Source: Flabesymbios commensalis (lineage: Eukaryota; Annelida; Polychaeta; Terebellida; Flabelligeridae). From it: a stretch of 64,000 nt of DNA. Below are positions 54,142 through 63,791 of the stretch, piece after piece. The translations under genes were made by a program, and so were the position numbers. The stretch is from positions 109,637,135 through 109,701,134 of the forward strand of contig OZ024903.1 of the NCBI GenBank assembly GCA_964017125.1, given 5' to 3'. Position 1 is the stretch's first letter. Every line of letters starts with the position of its first letter. The notes under the pieces were generated by a model. The model worked only from the letters and a program-made list of their open reading frames with translations, had not been told where the DNA came from and searched no databases.

Positions 54142-55260
54142 TTGTCGATATATGAGGTTCTGAAAACATGACGTCATATGAGGTTCTGACTACATGTCGT
54201 CATATGAGGTTTAGTTCTTAATACATGTCGTCATATGATGTTCTGACTACATGTCGTCATATGAGGTTCTGACTACATGTCGTGATACGAGGTTCTGAAT
54301 ACATGTGGTCATATGAGGTTCTGAATACATGTCGTCATATGAGGTTCTGACTACATGTCGTCATTTGAGGTTCTGAATACATGTCGTCATATATGTTTCT
54401 GACTACATGTCGTCATATGAGGTTCTGACCACATGTCGTCATATGAGTTTCTGAATACATGTCGTCATATGAGGTTCTGACTACATGTCGTCATACGAGG
54501 TTCTGACTACATGTCGTCATATGAGGTTCCGACTACATGTCTTCATATGAGGTTCTGACTACATGTTGACATAAGAGGTTCTGAATACATGTCGTCATAT
54601 GAGGTTCTGACCGAATGTCGTCATATGAGGTTCTGACTACATGTCGTCATATGAGGTTCTGACCGCATGTCGTCATATGAGGTTCTGAATACATGTCGTC
54701 ATATGAGGTTCTGACTACATGTCGTCATATGAGGTTCTGACCGCATGTCGTCATTTGAGGTTCTGAATACATGTCGTCATATGAGGTTCTGACCGCATGT
54801 CGTCATATGAGGTTCTGACCGCATGTCGTCATAGGAGGTTCTGACTACATGTCGTCATATGAGGTTCTGACCGCATGTCGTCATATGAGGTTCTGACTAC
54901 ATGTCGTCATATAAGGTTCTGACCGCATGTCGTCATATGAGGTTCTGACTACATGTCGTCATATGAGGTTCTGACCGCATGTCGTCATATGAGGTTCTGA
55001 CTACATGTCGTCATATGAGGTTCTGACTACATGTCGTCATATTAGGCTCTGACTACATGTCATATGAGGTTCTGACTACATGTCGTCATATGACGTTCTG
55101 ACTACATGGCGTTATATGAGGTTCTGACAACATGTCGCCATATGAGGTTCTGGCTACATGTCGTCATATGAGGTTCTGATAAACCAGTCACTTGACTACA
55201 TGTCGTCATAATAGCTTCTGACATCGCAAACACCCTGACTAGATGTCGTCATATGAGGTT
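54142..55260 (+). repeat. 26-bp minisatellite, about 40 units
   Basis: Unit acatgtcgtcatatgagg plus ttctgact. Variants aatacat, ctacat and ccgcat alternate in short runs, indicating higher-order spread. Confidence 0.95.
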
Positions 55261-55263
55261 TAA

Positions 55264-55390
55264 AGGATCGTATCTGACACCTTGAGAGATGGCAGATATG
55301 ACCCTTTAATAAAAGGGACGATAGATAGTTCCCATATCGAGCTATTAGAAAGTCGTATCTGTCACTTGGTAAAATGGCAGATACATCTCT
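55264..55390. repeat. Two family N hairpins
   Basis: 55264-55303 (ggatcgtatctgacaccttg) and 55343-55388 (gtcgtatctgtcacttgg). Confidence 0.65.
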
Positions 55391-55591
55391 TCAATCCAGT
55401 GGCCTAGCCATTATTAAGCCAACGTTATTTTTATAGGCCTACATATGAATCATGAGGGTATCATATTCATGCTATTTTCTAGCATCTGTTTCAATTATGC
55501 CAGTGAGGCCTAATTAATTAGCTATCTTTGTCATAGTGTCCGAAACAGTTCTATGTGACTGTGTGAGCACCATAAAGAACTCTTGAGGTCA

Positions 55592-55662
55592 CTGACTGAC
55601 CGACCGACCGACCGACCGACCGACTGACTGACTGACTCAATCAATCAATCAATCAATCAGCG
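55592..55662 (+). repeat. Compound tetranucleotide microsatellite
   Basis: (gact)n, (gacc)n, (gact)n, then (caat)n. Confidence 0.95.
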
Positions 55663-55934
55663 TATCGTGCCATCAAGAAACTTTCTACTAAGTTAGGCTG
55701 AATGTTGGACAAACGTGTGAGAGTTCGGTCTGACATTGAGCCAGCATTGAGGAGAGTTTCCATGTTCTGTTTGTACAAGGAATATAGAAACCTTTTATAT
55801 TCCTTGGTTTGAGACAGTCGGCGGGAATCTATGGTACAGCTGTTCACCTGGATGTGCGGGGGGCGTGGAGGGGTCGAGATCCACCAGGCCGAGAACGAGA
55901 GACGACTTACATGGGGGCCGAGAGGAAACGAGCG

Positions 55935-56026
55935 AACACAACCAACGTTGACCCGATGTTGTTTTTATGCTGTGCCAGCGTCGCAGACGGTGGCCCAACA
56001 TTAAAACAACATCTTCTGTTTGTTGG
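55935..56026. mobile_element. Family E palindrome, complete
   Basis: aacacaaccaacgttgac to tctgtttgttgg, with loop agcgtcgcagacggt. Confidence 0.8.
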
Positions 56027-56283
56027 AAAAAGGGGGTCCAGAGGTAGGTAGGCTACGTGATAAACAAGGGCCGAGAAGGTGGTACGTGATACACGGGGGG
56101 CGAGAAAGACGGGGTTGAATGGCAAGCCAGATATGAGAAAATTGATTTGTGCTGAGCTGGTTATTCCTAGATCTGTCAGATAGCTATAGAGGTGGATGGT
56201 CGCGCTCTACACTCGGTCATAAATGGCAACTCAGGTTTTTACTTCTCTTTTCTTATAGGTTTTTTTGTCGCATGGTAATTGCA

Positions 56284-56525
56284 TTCATTTCAAAGAAACA
56301 AAATGATTCTTCCCTGCTCACTCGTAAAAATTCAATATTGACCGAGAGGTAGCGAGCTCGGCCTTAGTCCCCGGGGCTCGAATTTCGAATCCTGTGCTTG
56401 GATTCGAAAGTGTTATATTTATCATTAATCTCACCATTCTCAGGAGGTTCTCCGGGCACAGTTTAGCCTATATGTACACACATGTGGCCTGAAACCATTC
56501 TATTCATTCATTCATTCATTTATTG
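56284..56525 (+). mobile_element. SINE-1, old, (attc)n tail
   Basis: Linker tcaaagaaacaaaatg, inner head gaccgagaggtagcgagc, body gtttagcctatatgtac, tail (ttca)n. The outer head is missing. Confidence 0.75.
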
Positions 56526-56666
56526 AATTGCATTCATGAATTGTCTATCACTGCAAAAACGAAAAACTTAATTGTTAGATTAATGCTGGCCCAGCGTTGT
56601 AGATGTAGATGATAATTGTAGTTTTTAGTTGTTTGGCAAACGATGGACGAATATAAATCCACTTAA

Positions 56667-56910
56667 CCCTTTAAGCCCTCACAATGCATTAAAGCATCAT
56701 TTTACTTCCCTGAAAACAGACTTAATTTTCCTACAACCAATGGATTTAGAACGAAAATTTCCATGAAACTGGTTTACTAATACATGGCAATTTTCTTCAA
56801 TTTTTAAACCACATCAATTCATCTTCATCTATTACAAGTCGAGAATTGCAACAGCAATTCGCGGCTTGTAGTGGATGAAGATGACAATGGTAAATTCGGG
56901 CTTGAAAGGG
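56667..56910 (-). mobile_element. Family C MITE, complete, TTAA on both sides
   Basis: TTAA at 56663-56666 and 56911-56914, 244 bp, CCCTTTAAGCCCTCAC to GGGCTTGAAAGGG. Tip GCAACAGC. Confidence 0.9.
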
Positions 56911-57009
56911 TTAAATGATTCGTCAACTTAATGAATTATTTGTATTCACATAATTATTCGTCTTTGTGCTGCTGGCAATTGATGATTTATTCTATGAATG
57001 GCATATAGT

Positions 57010-57240
57010 GGCAACTTAAGCGTTGCGGTTCGAATCGCGGACCGGGCGACCAAAAAAAAAGTTTTTGCAAAGAGTAGGGCATAGTCCCAACATCAGGCTT
57101 CCTTTTGTCGCGCTAAAGTGCAGACAGCGTCGTAAAATTCTTCAATCACTCACTCACTCACGCATTCACTCACGCACTTACTCACTCTGCACTCACTCAT
57201 TTGTGCACTCACTCAATCACACACTCACTCGCTCTGAACG
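57010..57240 (+). mobile_element. SINE with SINE-2-type core and (cact)n tail
   Basis: Box-B-like ggttcgaatcgcgg at the left, an A run, core gagtagggcatagtccc ... gacagcgtcgtaaaattc, tail of cactcact words. Confidence 0.65.
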
Positions 57241-57311
57241 CACTTTTTATGATAGATTCTACAGGTTTGCCAAATAATTAGATTCAATTGCGTCGAGGAT
57301 GCTCAATAATA

Positions 57312-57892
57312 ACAATTTAAAATACACGTGATGTCAGTCTATTGTTAGAACAGTAGATGCGCAGATCCGAATCTACTGTTATTTTGTACTGGCCAGGTCG
57401 GGCACAATATACGTGTTTAGGCCACCTTTGTGCACATATAGGCTAAACTGGGCCAGGAGAACCTCCTGAGGATGGTGAGATGATTGAGATGACACTGTCC
57501 TCCAGACACAGGATTCGAAATTCGAGCCCTGGCGGTCTGAGGCCGAACACGCTACCTCTCGGTCACGGAGGCTCCCCACAATACTAATTTTCACACGTGG
57601 ATGGGGAAGAAACATTTTTGTTTCTTTCAAACCGCCGAGACCGGGAACCGAACCCCGGACTCTGGCGTGAAAGGCAGCGGTGCTAACCACTACCCTAGGG
57701 CCCCCGCCCTATACGTGTTTAAGCATGAAACTGCATGTCTATTATTTCATGGTAAAATAGCCATACTTACAATGAAATTGAGGTTTTCTATATAAAATCT
57801 TGGAACACCTGCACATATTATGTCTATTTTAAGTATAAGAAATAACTCAATTACAATAGATTCGTTATTTCTCCTTGACATAACACTTGTCA
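57312..57892 (-). mobile_element. Family I element split by SINE-1
   Basis: acagtagatgcgcagatccg at left and tctccttgacataaca at right, matching 61743-62075 in reverse. Confidence 0.78.
57420..57709 (-). mobile_element. SINE-1 lacking its 3' tail, 12-bp TSD
   Basis: tatacgtgttta at 57408-57419 and 57710-57721. The 5' head is complete, but the gatt/catttcattt tail is absent, which is unusual for a target-primed insertion. Confidence 0.88.
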
Positions 57893-57984
57893 TGTCGTGA
57901 AGGTATAAGAAGAGATCGATGTGCAATACAAAAGCACGGATGCAAATCAAATAAGAGAAGAATCTTAAAATAGTGTGTGATACA

Positions 57985-58302
57985 AATGAAAATGAAATGA
58001 ATCGGGCTTTAGGCCACCTTTGTGCACATATAGGCTAAACTGGGCCAGGAGAACCTCCTGAGGATGGTGAGATGATTGAGATGACACTGTCCTCCAGACA
58101 CAGGATTCGAAATTCGAGCCCTGGCGGTCTGAGGCCGAGCACGCTACCTCTCGGTCACGGAGGCTCCCCACAATACTAACTTTCACACGTGGATGGGGAA
58201 GAAACATTTTTTGTTTCTTTCAAACCGCCGAGACCGGGAACCGAACCCCGGACTCTGGCGTGAAAGGCAGCGGTGCTAACCACTACCCTAGGGCCCCCGC
58301 CC
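57985..58302 (-). mobile_element. SINE-1, full length, 13-bp TSD
   Basis: agtgtgtgataca at 57972-57984 and 58303-58315. Both heads and the tail are present; the cleanest copy in the window. Confidence 0.92.
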
Positions 58303-58439
58303 AGTGTGTGATACATTTATAAAGATATCAAATTATGTCAGCTTCAACGTCCAACAAGGCATAACAATAAAAAATATCAAGCACCAAAACCCAATAGTGG
58401 CCTAGCATTAAAACAGCAATGAGAAACTTAGACAATGTT

Positions 58440-58850
58440 GTTTTAAGCCTTGAAGCGCTAATTTAAAAAAGTTAAATTTCCACCAACTTGAAGTTGTGTC
58501 CTATATTTACTTAACCCTTTCAGGCCTGAATTTACTATTGTCATCTTCATCAACTACAAGCCGCGAATTGCTATCGCAATTCTCGGCTTGTAGTGAATGA
58601 AGACGATTTGATGTGGTTTAAAAAAGAAAGAAAATTACCACGTATTGGTAAACCAGTTTCATGGAAATTTTCGTTTTAGCACCCTTGATTGTAGGAAAAT
58701 TAAGTCTGTTTTCAGGGATGTAAAATGATGCTTTAATGCATCGTGAAGGCTGAAAGGGTTTTAATTTGGGACTAAAGATTTGCAAATATTTGTGTTTAAC
58801 ATGTTTGAAGACCCATTTCTTCCCCACTAACAGTGATTTTAATTTGCTGA
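58440..58850 (-). mobile_element. Family B2 MITE split by family C
   Basis: caacttgaagttgtgtcc (half hairpin) at left; tttgggactaaagatttgc and aacagtgattttaa at right. Confidence 0.7.
58515..58758 (+). mobile_element. Family C MITE in B2
   Basis: TTAA at 58511-58514; right flank TTTTAA. 244 bp. Hairpin tip GCTATCGC. Confidence 0.85.
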
Positions 58851-58946
58851 TAAACAGACTAAAAACGTGCTTAGTGGTGCGAGGGTCAATGCTATTCATC
58901 GCCTTTAACGCTGGCCCAGCATTAAAACAACGCTGGCCCAACGCTT

Positions 58947-59057
58947 ACCCAGAAAACACAAAACATTTGTATAGCATTTATACAATGTTGGACCAACGTC
59001 GAAGACGTTTGGCCGACGTTGTATAAATGCTATACAAATGTCCTGTGCTTGCTGGGT
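58947..59057. mobile_element. Family E palindrome, acatttgta subtype
   Basis: acccagaaaacacaaaac to cttgctgggt, 111 bp, nearly complete pairing with loop gtcgaagac. Confidence 0.88.
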
Positions 59058-59084
59058 AGCTGTCTGCCGGATTGTTCTGGCATT

Positions 59085-59400
59085 GCGGCGCTTCTGATCT
59101 GATGGTGTGCTCTTCTGTGCTCTCCTGTGATCTGAGATCTGCCGATGTGCTCTACCATGTTCTCTGGTGCTCTCTGATCTGCCGGCGTGCTCTGGCGTGC
59201 TTTCCTGTGATCTGCCGGTCTGCCGGTGTGCTCTGACATTCCTGCAGTCTGCGCTGCTTCTGCGGAGTTTAGTTTCAGACGTGTTTTACTATATGGCTGA
59301 GGTCTGCTGTTTTACTGTGAGGCTGAGGTCTGTGTCTGCTAGCTGAGGTCGGTGCTGGCTGAGGTCTGTGCTGGCTGAGGTCTGTGTCTGCTGGCTGGCG
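59085..59400 (+). repeat. Two imperfect tandem blocks (ctctgatctgccgg; ggctgaggtctgtg)
   Basis: 59085-59240 repeats gtgctct and gatctgccgg words. 59290-59400 has about five units of gctgaggtctgtg. Confidence 0.65.
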
Positions 59401-60084
59401 GCGCGCTCACATCTCTAGCAGAGCCCTGGCGTCTTCTTGGAGTGCCCTGGCATCTTCTCCGCAGAGTTTAGTTGCAGACCCTGGCAGCGTCAGATGCTGT
59501 GGCTGACACACTCACTCACTGACTGAGTACTGCTGGCCGGGGATGAAGGATGGCGCGCTGATCTAACCACACCTTCACAGACAGCCCATTCACGAGGTGA
59601 AGACATCCCAACAAATACGTCAGTAGAGTGTGTGACGACACATTCAACCACACTAGATAGCCTCAGTAACAAGTACACTATAGATAGGCTCAGTGGAGTG
59701 TGTGACGACTTATTCACAACCTGAAAACGAGCTACCAGTAACAGACAGGCTACAATAACTCAAGAACTACAGACGAACTGGAGACTCTCCATTCATACTC
59801 TGTATCAGAGCACATGTAGAGCACAGCAACCACACATGATACCCTGGGAGCACGAGCAGAGCACAATAACTATACACCTCTCTGAATACACCTTCAGAGG
59901 ACTCGAACACGTGACTACATAACCTGATAACTTCACGTGCGGTCTGACACATTGATTTACCAAGCAAGGAGTTACGTTATATAAACATAGTACTATAATC
60001 TGGATTATACAAAGAGTGTATGGACTAAACCACACAGCTTGGGAATCTCAGTCTCCAGGTAGGCATGTTCGATATTAGACCCTA
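59401..60084. other. No gene or recognised element
   Basis: Short frames only. gtgtgtgacgacacattc-like words recur at 59627 and 59697. Confidence 0.45.
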
Positions 60085-60660
60085 GTCAATAAGAATATGT
60101 GGGGATATACGCCCATATCTGCCAGTGTAATGTGGAGATATAAGCCCATATCTGCCAGTGTAATGTGGGAATATACGCCCATATCTGCCAGTGTAATGTG
60201 GAGATATAAGCCCATATCTGCCAGTGTAATGTGGGGATATAAACTCATATCTGCCAGTGTAATGTAGGGATATAAGATCATATCTGCCAGGTTAATGAGG
60301 GGATATAGCTTATGTCTGCCAGGTTAATGTGGGGATATAGCTTATGTCTACCAGTGTGATGTGGGGATATAGCTTATGTCTACCAGTGTAATGTGGGAAT
60401 ATAAGTTCATATCTGCCAGTGTAATGTCGGAATATAGCCTCATATCAGCCAGTGTAATGTGGGAATATAACCTCATATCTGCCCGTGTAATGTGGGAAGA
60501 TAAGCCTATATCTGCCAGTGTAATATGTGAATATAAGCTCATATATATCAGTGTAATGCGGGGATATAAGCTCATATCAGCCAGGGTAATGTGGGAGATA
60601 TAAGCCCATATCTGTCAGTGTAATGCGGGGATATAAGCCCATATCGGCCAGCGTAATGTG
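60085..60660 (+). repeat. 33-bp minisatellite, about 17 units
   Basis: Unit gccagtgtaatgtgggga plus tataagcccatatct. Because 33 is a multiple of three, both strands show open 11-residue periodic frames. Confidence 0.95.
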
Positions 60661-60719
60661 AATTTCTTCATAACAGATACCTCCTAACTTTTCAAAAGCG
60701 AATAAAGGATAAATCTTCA

Positions 60720-60805
60720 TATTTGTATTGATACGTTGGACCAATGTTCTTATATTGATTGCCCACCGTATATTAAAGCAACATGTCTTCTGCGTCTTGC
60801 TGGGA
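60720..60805. mobile_element. Family E palindrome, diverged
   Basis: acgttggaccaatgttc, loop, taaagcaacatgtc and outer arm cttgctggga. Confidence 0.6.
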
Positions 60806-60924
60806 GGCTCTTGGTCACATCTTTCTCTCATTGACATTAGATAAGTAACATTCTTACTTTTTCTAATGAAATATCATAGTGTGAGTTTCCACAATGCTAA
60901 GAGATATCGTTTAAATGCCAATTC

Positions 60925-61320
60925 ATCGCCCAACACGCTGGCCCAGCATTAAAACAATCAATCAATCAATCAATCAATAGAACTTCTTCTATAGCTATGT
61001 GACGTGTCATTGTGACGTGTCATTCACGTCTGTCTATATATAGTATGCGGCCAGGCAGACGCGTGTACTGTGCTCAGAAAAAAATCGATTATCAAAACTT
61101 CACACAATTTTATTAGAAAAATCACACCTTTTCTAATATAAATGAGTGAAACATAGGATACGATAATTCTCAAGTCCGCGTGAGACATTGAACCAATGTT
61201 GATCTAATGTGGCCCATCGTAGCCAGTGCACGCTGAGATAAAAAAAAAGCCTGAAGAATGAGAAGGTAGCCCTATTGAAATAATAAATTCACCTATAAAG
61301 ACTCGCGTTTAAATCTCCAC
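60925..61320. other. E scrap, (aatc)n and a TATA-like word; no gene
   Basis: cgctggcccagcattaaaac, then (aatc)n to 60978. gtgacgtgtcatt twice followed by gtctgtctatatatag (61028-61043) resembles a core promoter, but no transcript unit is visible. Confidence 0.4.
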
Positions 61321-61325
61321 GTTAA

Positions 61326-61566
61326 CCCTTGTCCTGCTATGCCCGGATATATACGGGGTTAGGGATGTTTTAGGTCAATGAAAATATCACTTAATTTTGA
61401 TAAAATAGTTTTTAGTAGATGCTTAGTTGATACAGTAATTTAATTTTAGACATGTCTATTTTTCATAAATAGTAATATTTTTCGTCATTTGAGGCTGGAA
61501 ATTGCGTTAGCAATTCCAACTTCAAATGACGAAAAATACAATTGAAGCAATTCAGCAGGACAAGGG
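61326..61566. mobile_element. Family D MITE, complete, TTAA on both sides
   Basis: TTAA at 61322-61325 and 61567-61570, 241 bp. Ends CCCTTGTCCTGCT and AGCAGGACAAGGG. Hairpin arms cgtcatttgaggctgg and complement, with tip GCGTTAGC. Confidence 0.9.
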
Positions 61567-61742
61567 TTAAGGCATTATTCGTTCATTCCAATGAGATGTA
61601 AATCTGTAATTATCAAGTAAAATACAAATCATTCATTAAAAAATGACGCATCAATTTATTGCGCAATCGATCGTCCGCGCACCGGATTTTTGGGTTTACT
61701 AATGGCTATGATTACAGACTCTGTATCGCACACAGAGTCTGT

Positions 61743-62075
61743 TATGTCAAGGAGAAAGAACGAAATTCGATAGATTCGTAGATCCGAATGTACGAGGCAC
61801 GAGTATATTCGGATCTACGAATCTATTGCAATTGAGTTATTTCTTCGACTTAAAATACACAGAATATGTGCAGATGTTCCAAGATTGGATATAGAAAACC
61901 TCAATTTCATTGTCAGTATCGCTAAACCAAGAAATATGGAAATATTAGACATGCAGTTTCGTGGTTAAACCCGTATACTGTGCCCATCTTGACCAGTACA
62001 AAATAGTAGTAGATTCGTAGATCCGAATCTACTGTTTTAACAATAGGCTAACTTCACGGGTGTATTTTAATACGG
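61743..62075 (+). mobile_element. Family I element
   Basis: Left hairpin (61770-61825) encloses a short loop gtacgaggcacgagt; right hairpin 62010-62035. Confidence 0.75.
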
Positions 62076-62151
62076 ACTATACTTTTGGAGCTATATCATC
62101 AGTTTTCTGTAATGTGTTTGTCTTGTAGCTGTCCACGTCTCTCAGACCCTG

Positions 62152-62253
62152 TATTCTCGTACAAGTTACGATATATCGTAGGCTTCTGATTGGTCGGGAT
62201 GTCCATCTTGACCAATCAGAAGCCTACGATATATCGGAACTTGTACGAGAATA
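62152..62253. repeat. Family H palindrome, best preserved
   Basis: tattctcgtacaagttacga to its complement, 102 bp, with very few mismatches. Confidence 0.92.
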
Positions 62254-62292
62254 CGGCCCAGTGTAATGTACCTTGTGATCAGAAGATCATGT

Positions 62293-62463
62293 CAGGGCCG
62301 TATCCAGACTAAGACAAATGGGGGGTTACAGGTCGACCATCCGCTAATAGGGGGGTCTGGGGGCATGCCCCCAAGGAAATTTTGAAAAACTGGGCATTTC
62401 GGTTATATTCAGGGGGGGTTACAGACACCCAACAACCCCCCCCCCCATCTGGATACGGCCCTG
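62293..62463. mobile_element. CAGGGCCGTATCCAGA foldback
   Basis: Sixteen-base perfect inverted ends. catgt at 62288-62292 and 62464-62468 is a 5-bp TSD. Interior ggggg/ccccc runs. Confidence 0.7.
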
Positions 62464-62507
62464 CATGTGTATAGGAGTTGGACAGACCACACTATGCCTT
62501 CATTCCC

Positions 62508-62688
62508 CTACAACGCTGAAATATTTTTATATAAACCATGGAGACCGAAGGTTTTTTTCAATTTGAAATTATCATAGATAACTTAGTTTCTCTTTCGGCT
62601 TCATTTGAATAACTGGGTCATGGGTCCACAGCCATTATATTTTTTTAATTCTTCCAGTGTGGGGATCGACTTTAGACGTCAGAATCTG
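62508..62688 (+). mobile_element. Family A MITE, cut in the hairpin
   Basis: cgctgaaatatttttatata to gacgtcagaatctg, then unrelated ttaggaagg. Confidence 0.72.
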
Positions 62689-63060
62689 TTAGGAAGGTTT
62701 TGTGGATACATTGTGAGATTTCTGTTTGTCTCTTCGCTGTCCACATCTGCCTGTGTCACATGTATGTAGGCCTATACGTGGTCCGTATACAAAATAACCT
62801 AACATTGTCTCGTTTTTATTAGAAAATTTACGCTAAATCTTTGCGTTTCTAATAATAAAATAAGAGCATGTTATCATATGGTTAATCTTGAGAATTTTAG
62901 GAAATCCAGCTCTTCCAAACATTGACACAATTGACCAGACCAGGAGGCATTCGAAACATTGACCCGATTGACCCGACCCACTGCTGATTCTCTTAATTCG
63001 CTCGTCTGCTTTCACAATCATACATTTTCTCCAAGGTTGGAAAGTCTGCCCACTGTAAGT

Positions 63061-63741
63061 AGTAGTAGTAGTAAATCATTGCTTTACGTCATTTTTCGGC
63101 ACAAATGGTCTTTTAAGTGATATTGTAATACGATAAAAACGTTGTAGTCAATTAATGAGATGAAGTGATGTACAGATGATGATGTGAGAGTGTGGTGATA
63201 GGGCATGGTGGGTTATTGAGAGCGTTTTCCTTCGCTTGCCCGATAAGGGGTTCTGGGCATGTCTAGGGGATCTACCCCCAGACATGCCCTACGGTAGGAG
63301 ACTTGGGTTTCGCTGTACAATTTAATGATGAAACACCGTGGCATTTTGCGCAGCTCCGCTATCCTCGGGTCGGATAGTCCCCAGAGTAACAATAGGAAGG
63401 ATAACTTCTCTGGGTAACTCCATTCATCCCATGTGAGAGACCTAATGTCAAACACGCTATTGCCGGTTATTTAAAGCTACCACGGCCTACATCAGCGCCA
63501 GCACTGACGCGGGTGCTGCATTGGCTCCGCTGTTGAGCGGAGGAACCAGGGTACGCCACTGGCAATCCGCCCGAAGATTATAGCCAGATACGACGAGGCT
63601 GCAGCTGCCCTTGGATGATTGCTGTAGACTAGTGCTTCCGTACAATGCCGTACATAGCATTCAACAGACGAAACAGATCCCTAATGACCCTTCCCAGATG
63701 GGGGCGAAAAGTACTACTACCAGCAATCATCCCAGTACCCC
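63061..63741 (-). mobile_element. LINE-like or SINE retroposon with (act)n tail
   Basis: ctgcccactgtaagt (63046-63060) and ctgcccattgtaagt (63742-63756) form a 15-bp TSD with one mismatch. On the minus strand it ends in (act)n. An 80-codon frame (63213-63455) contains LTWDEWSYPEKL and LSDPRIAELRKMP. It could be the C-terminal end of a LINE protein; no domain is certain. Confidence 0.55.
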
Positions 63742-63791
63742 CTGCCCATTGTAAGTGACGCTAGCCTAACATCAATTACACATTGGTTTAA

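Noticed and set aside
60075-60603. Open frames with 11-residue repeats on both strands
   Set aside because: They follow from a 33-bp tandem unit lacking stops; no start context or flanking gene.
60075-60660. CRISPR-like array
   Set aside because: Units are contiguous without unique spacers and the sequence is eukaryotic in character. The same holds for the 26-bp and 43-bp arrays.
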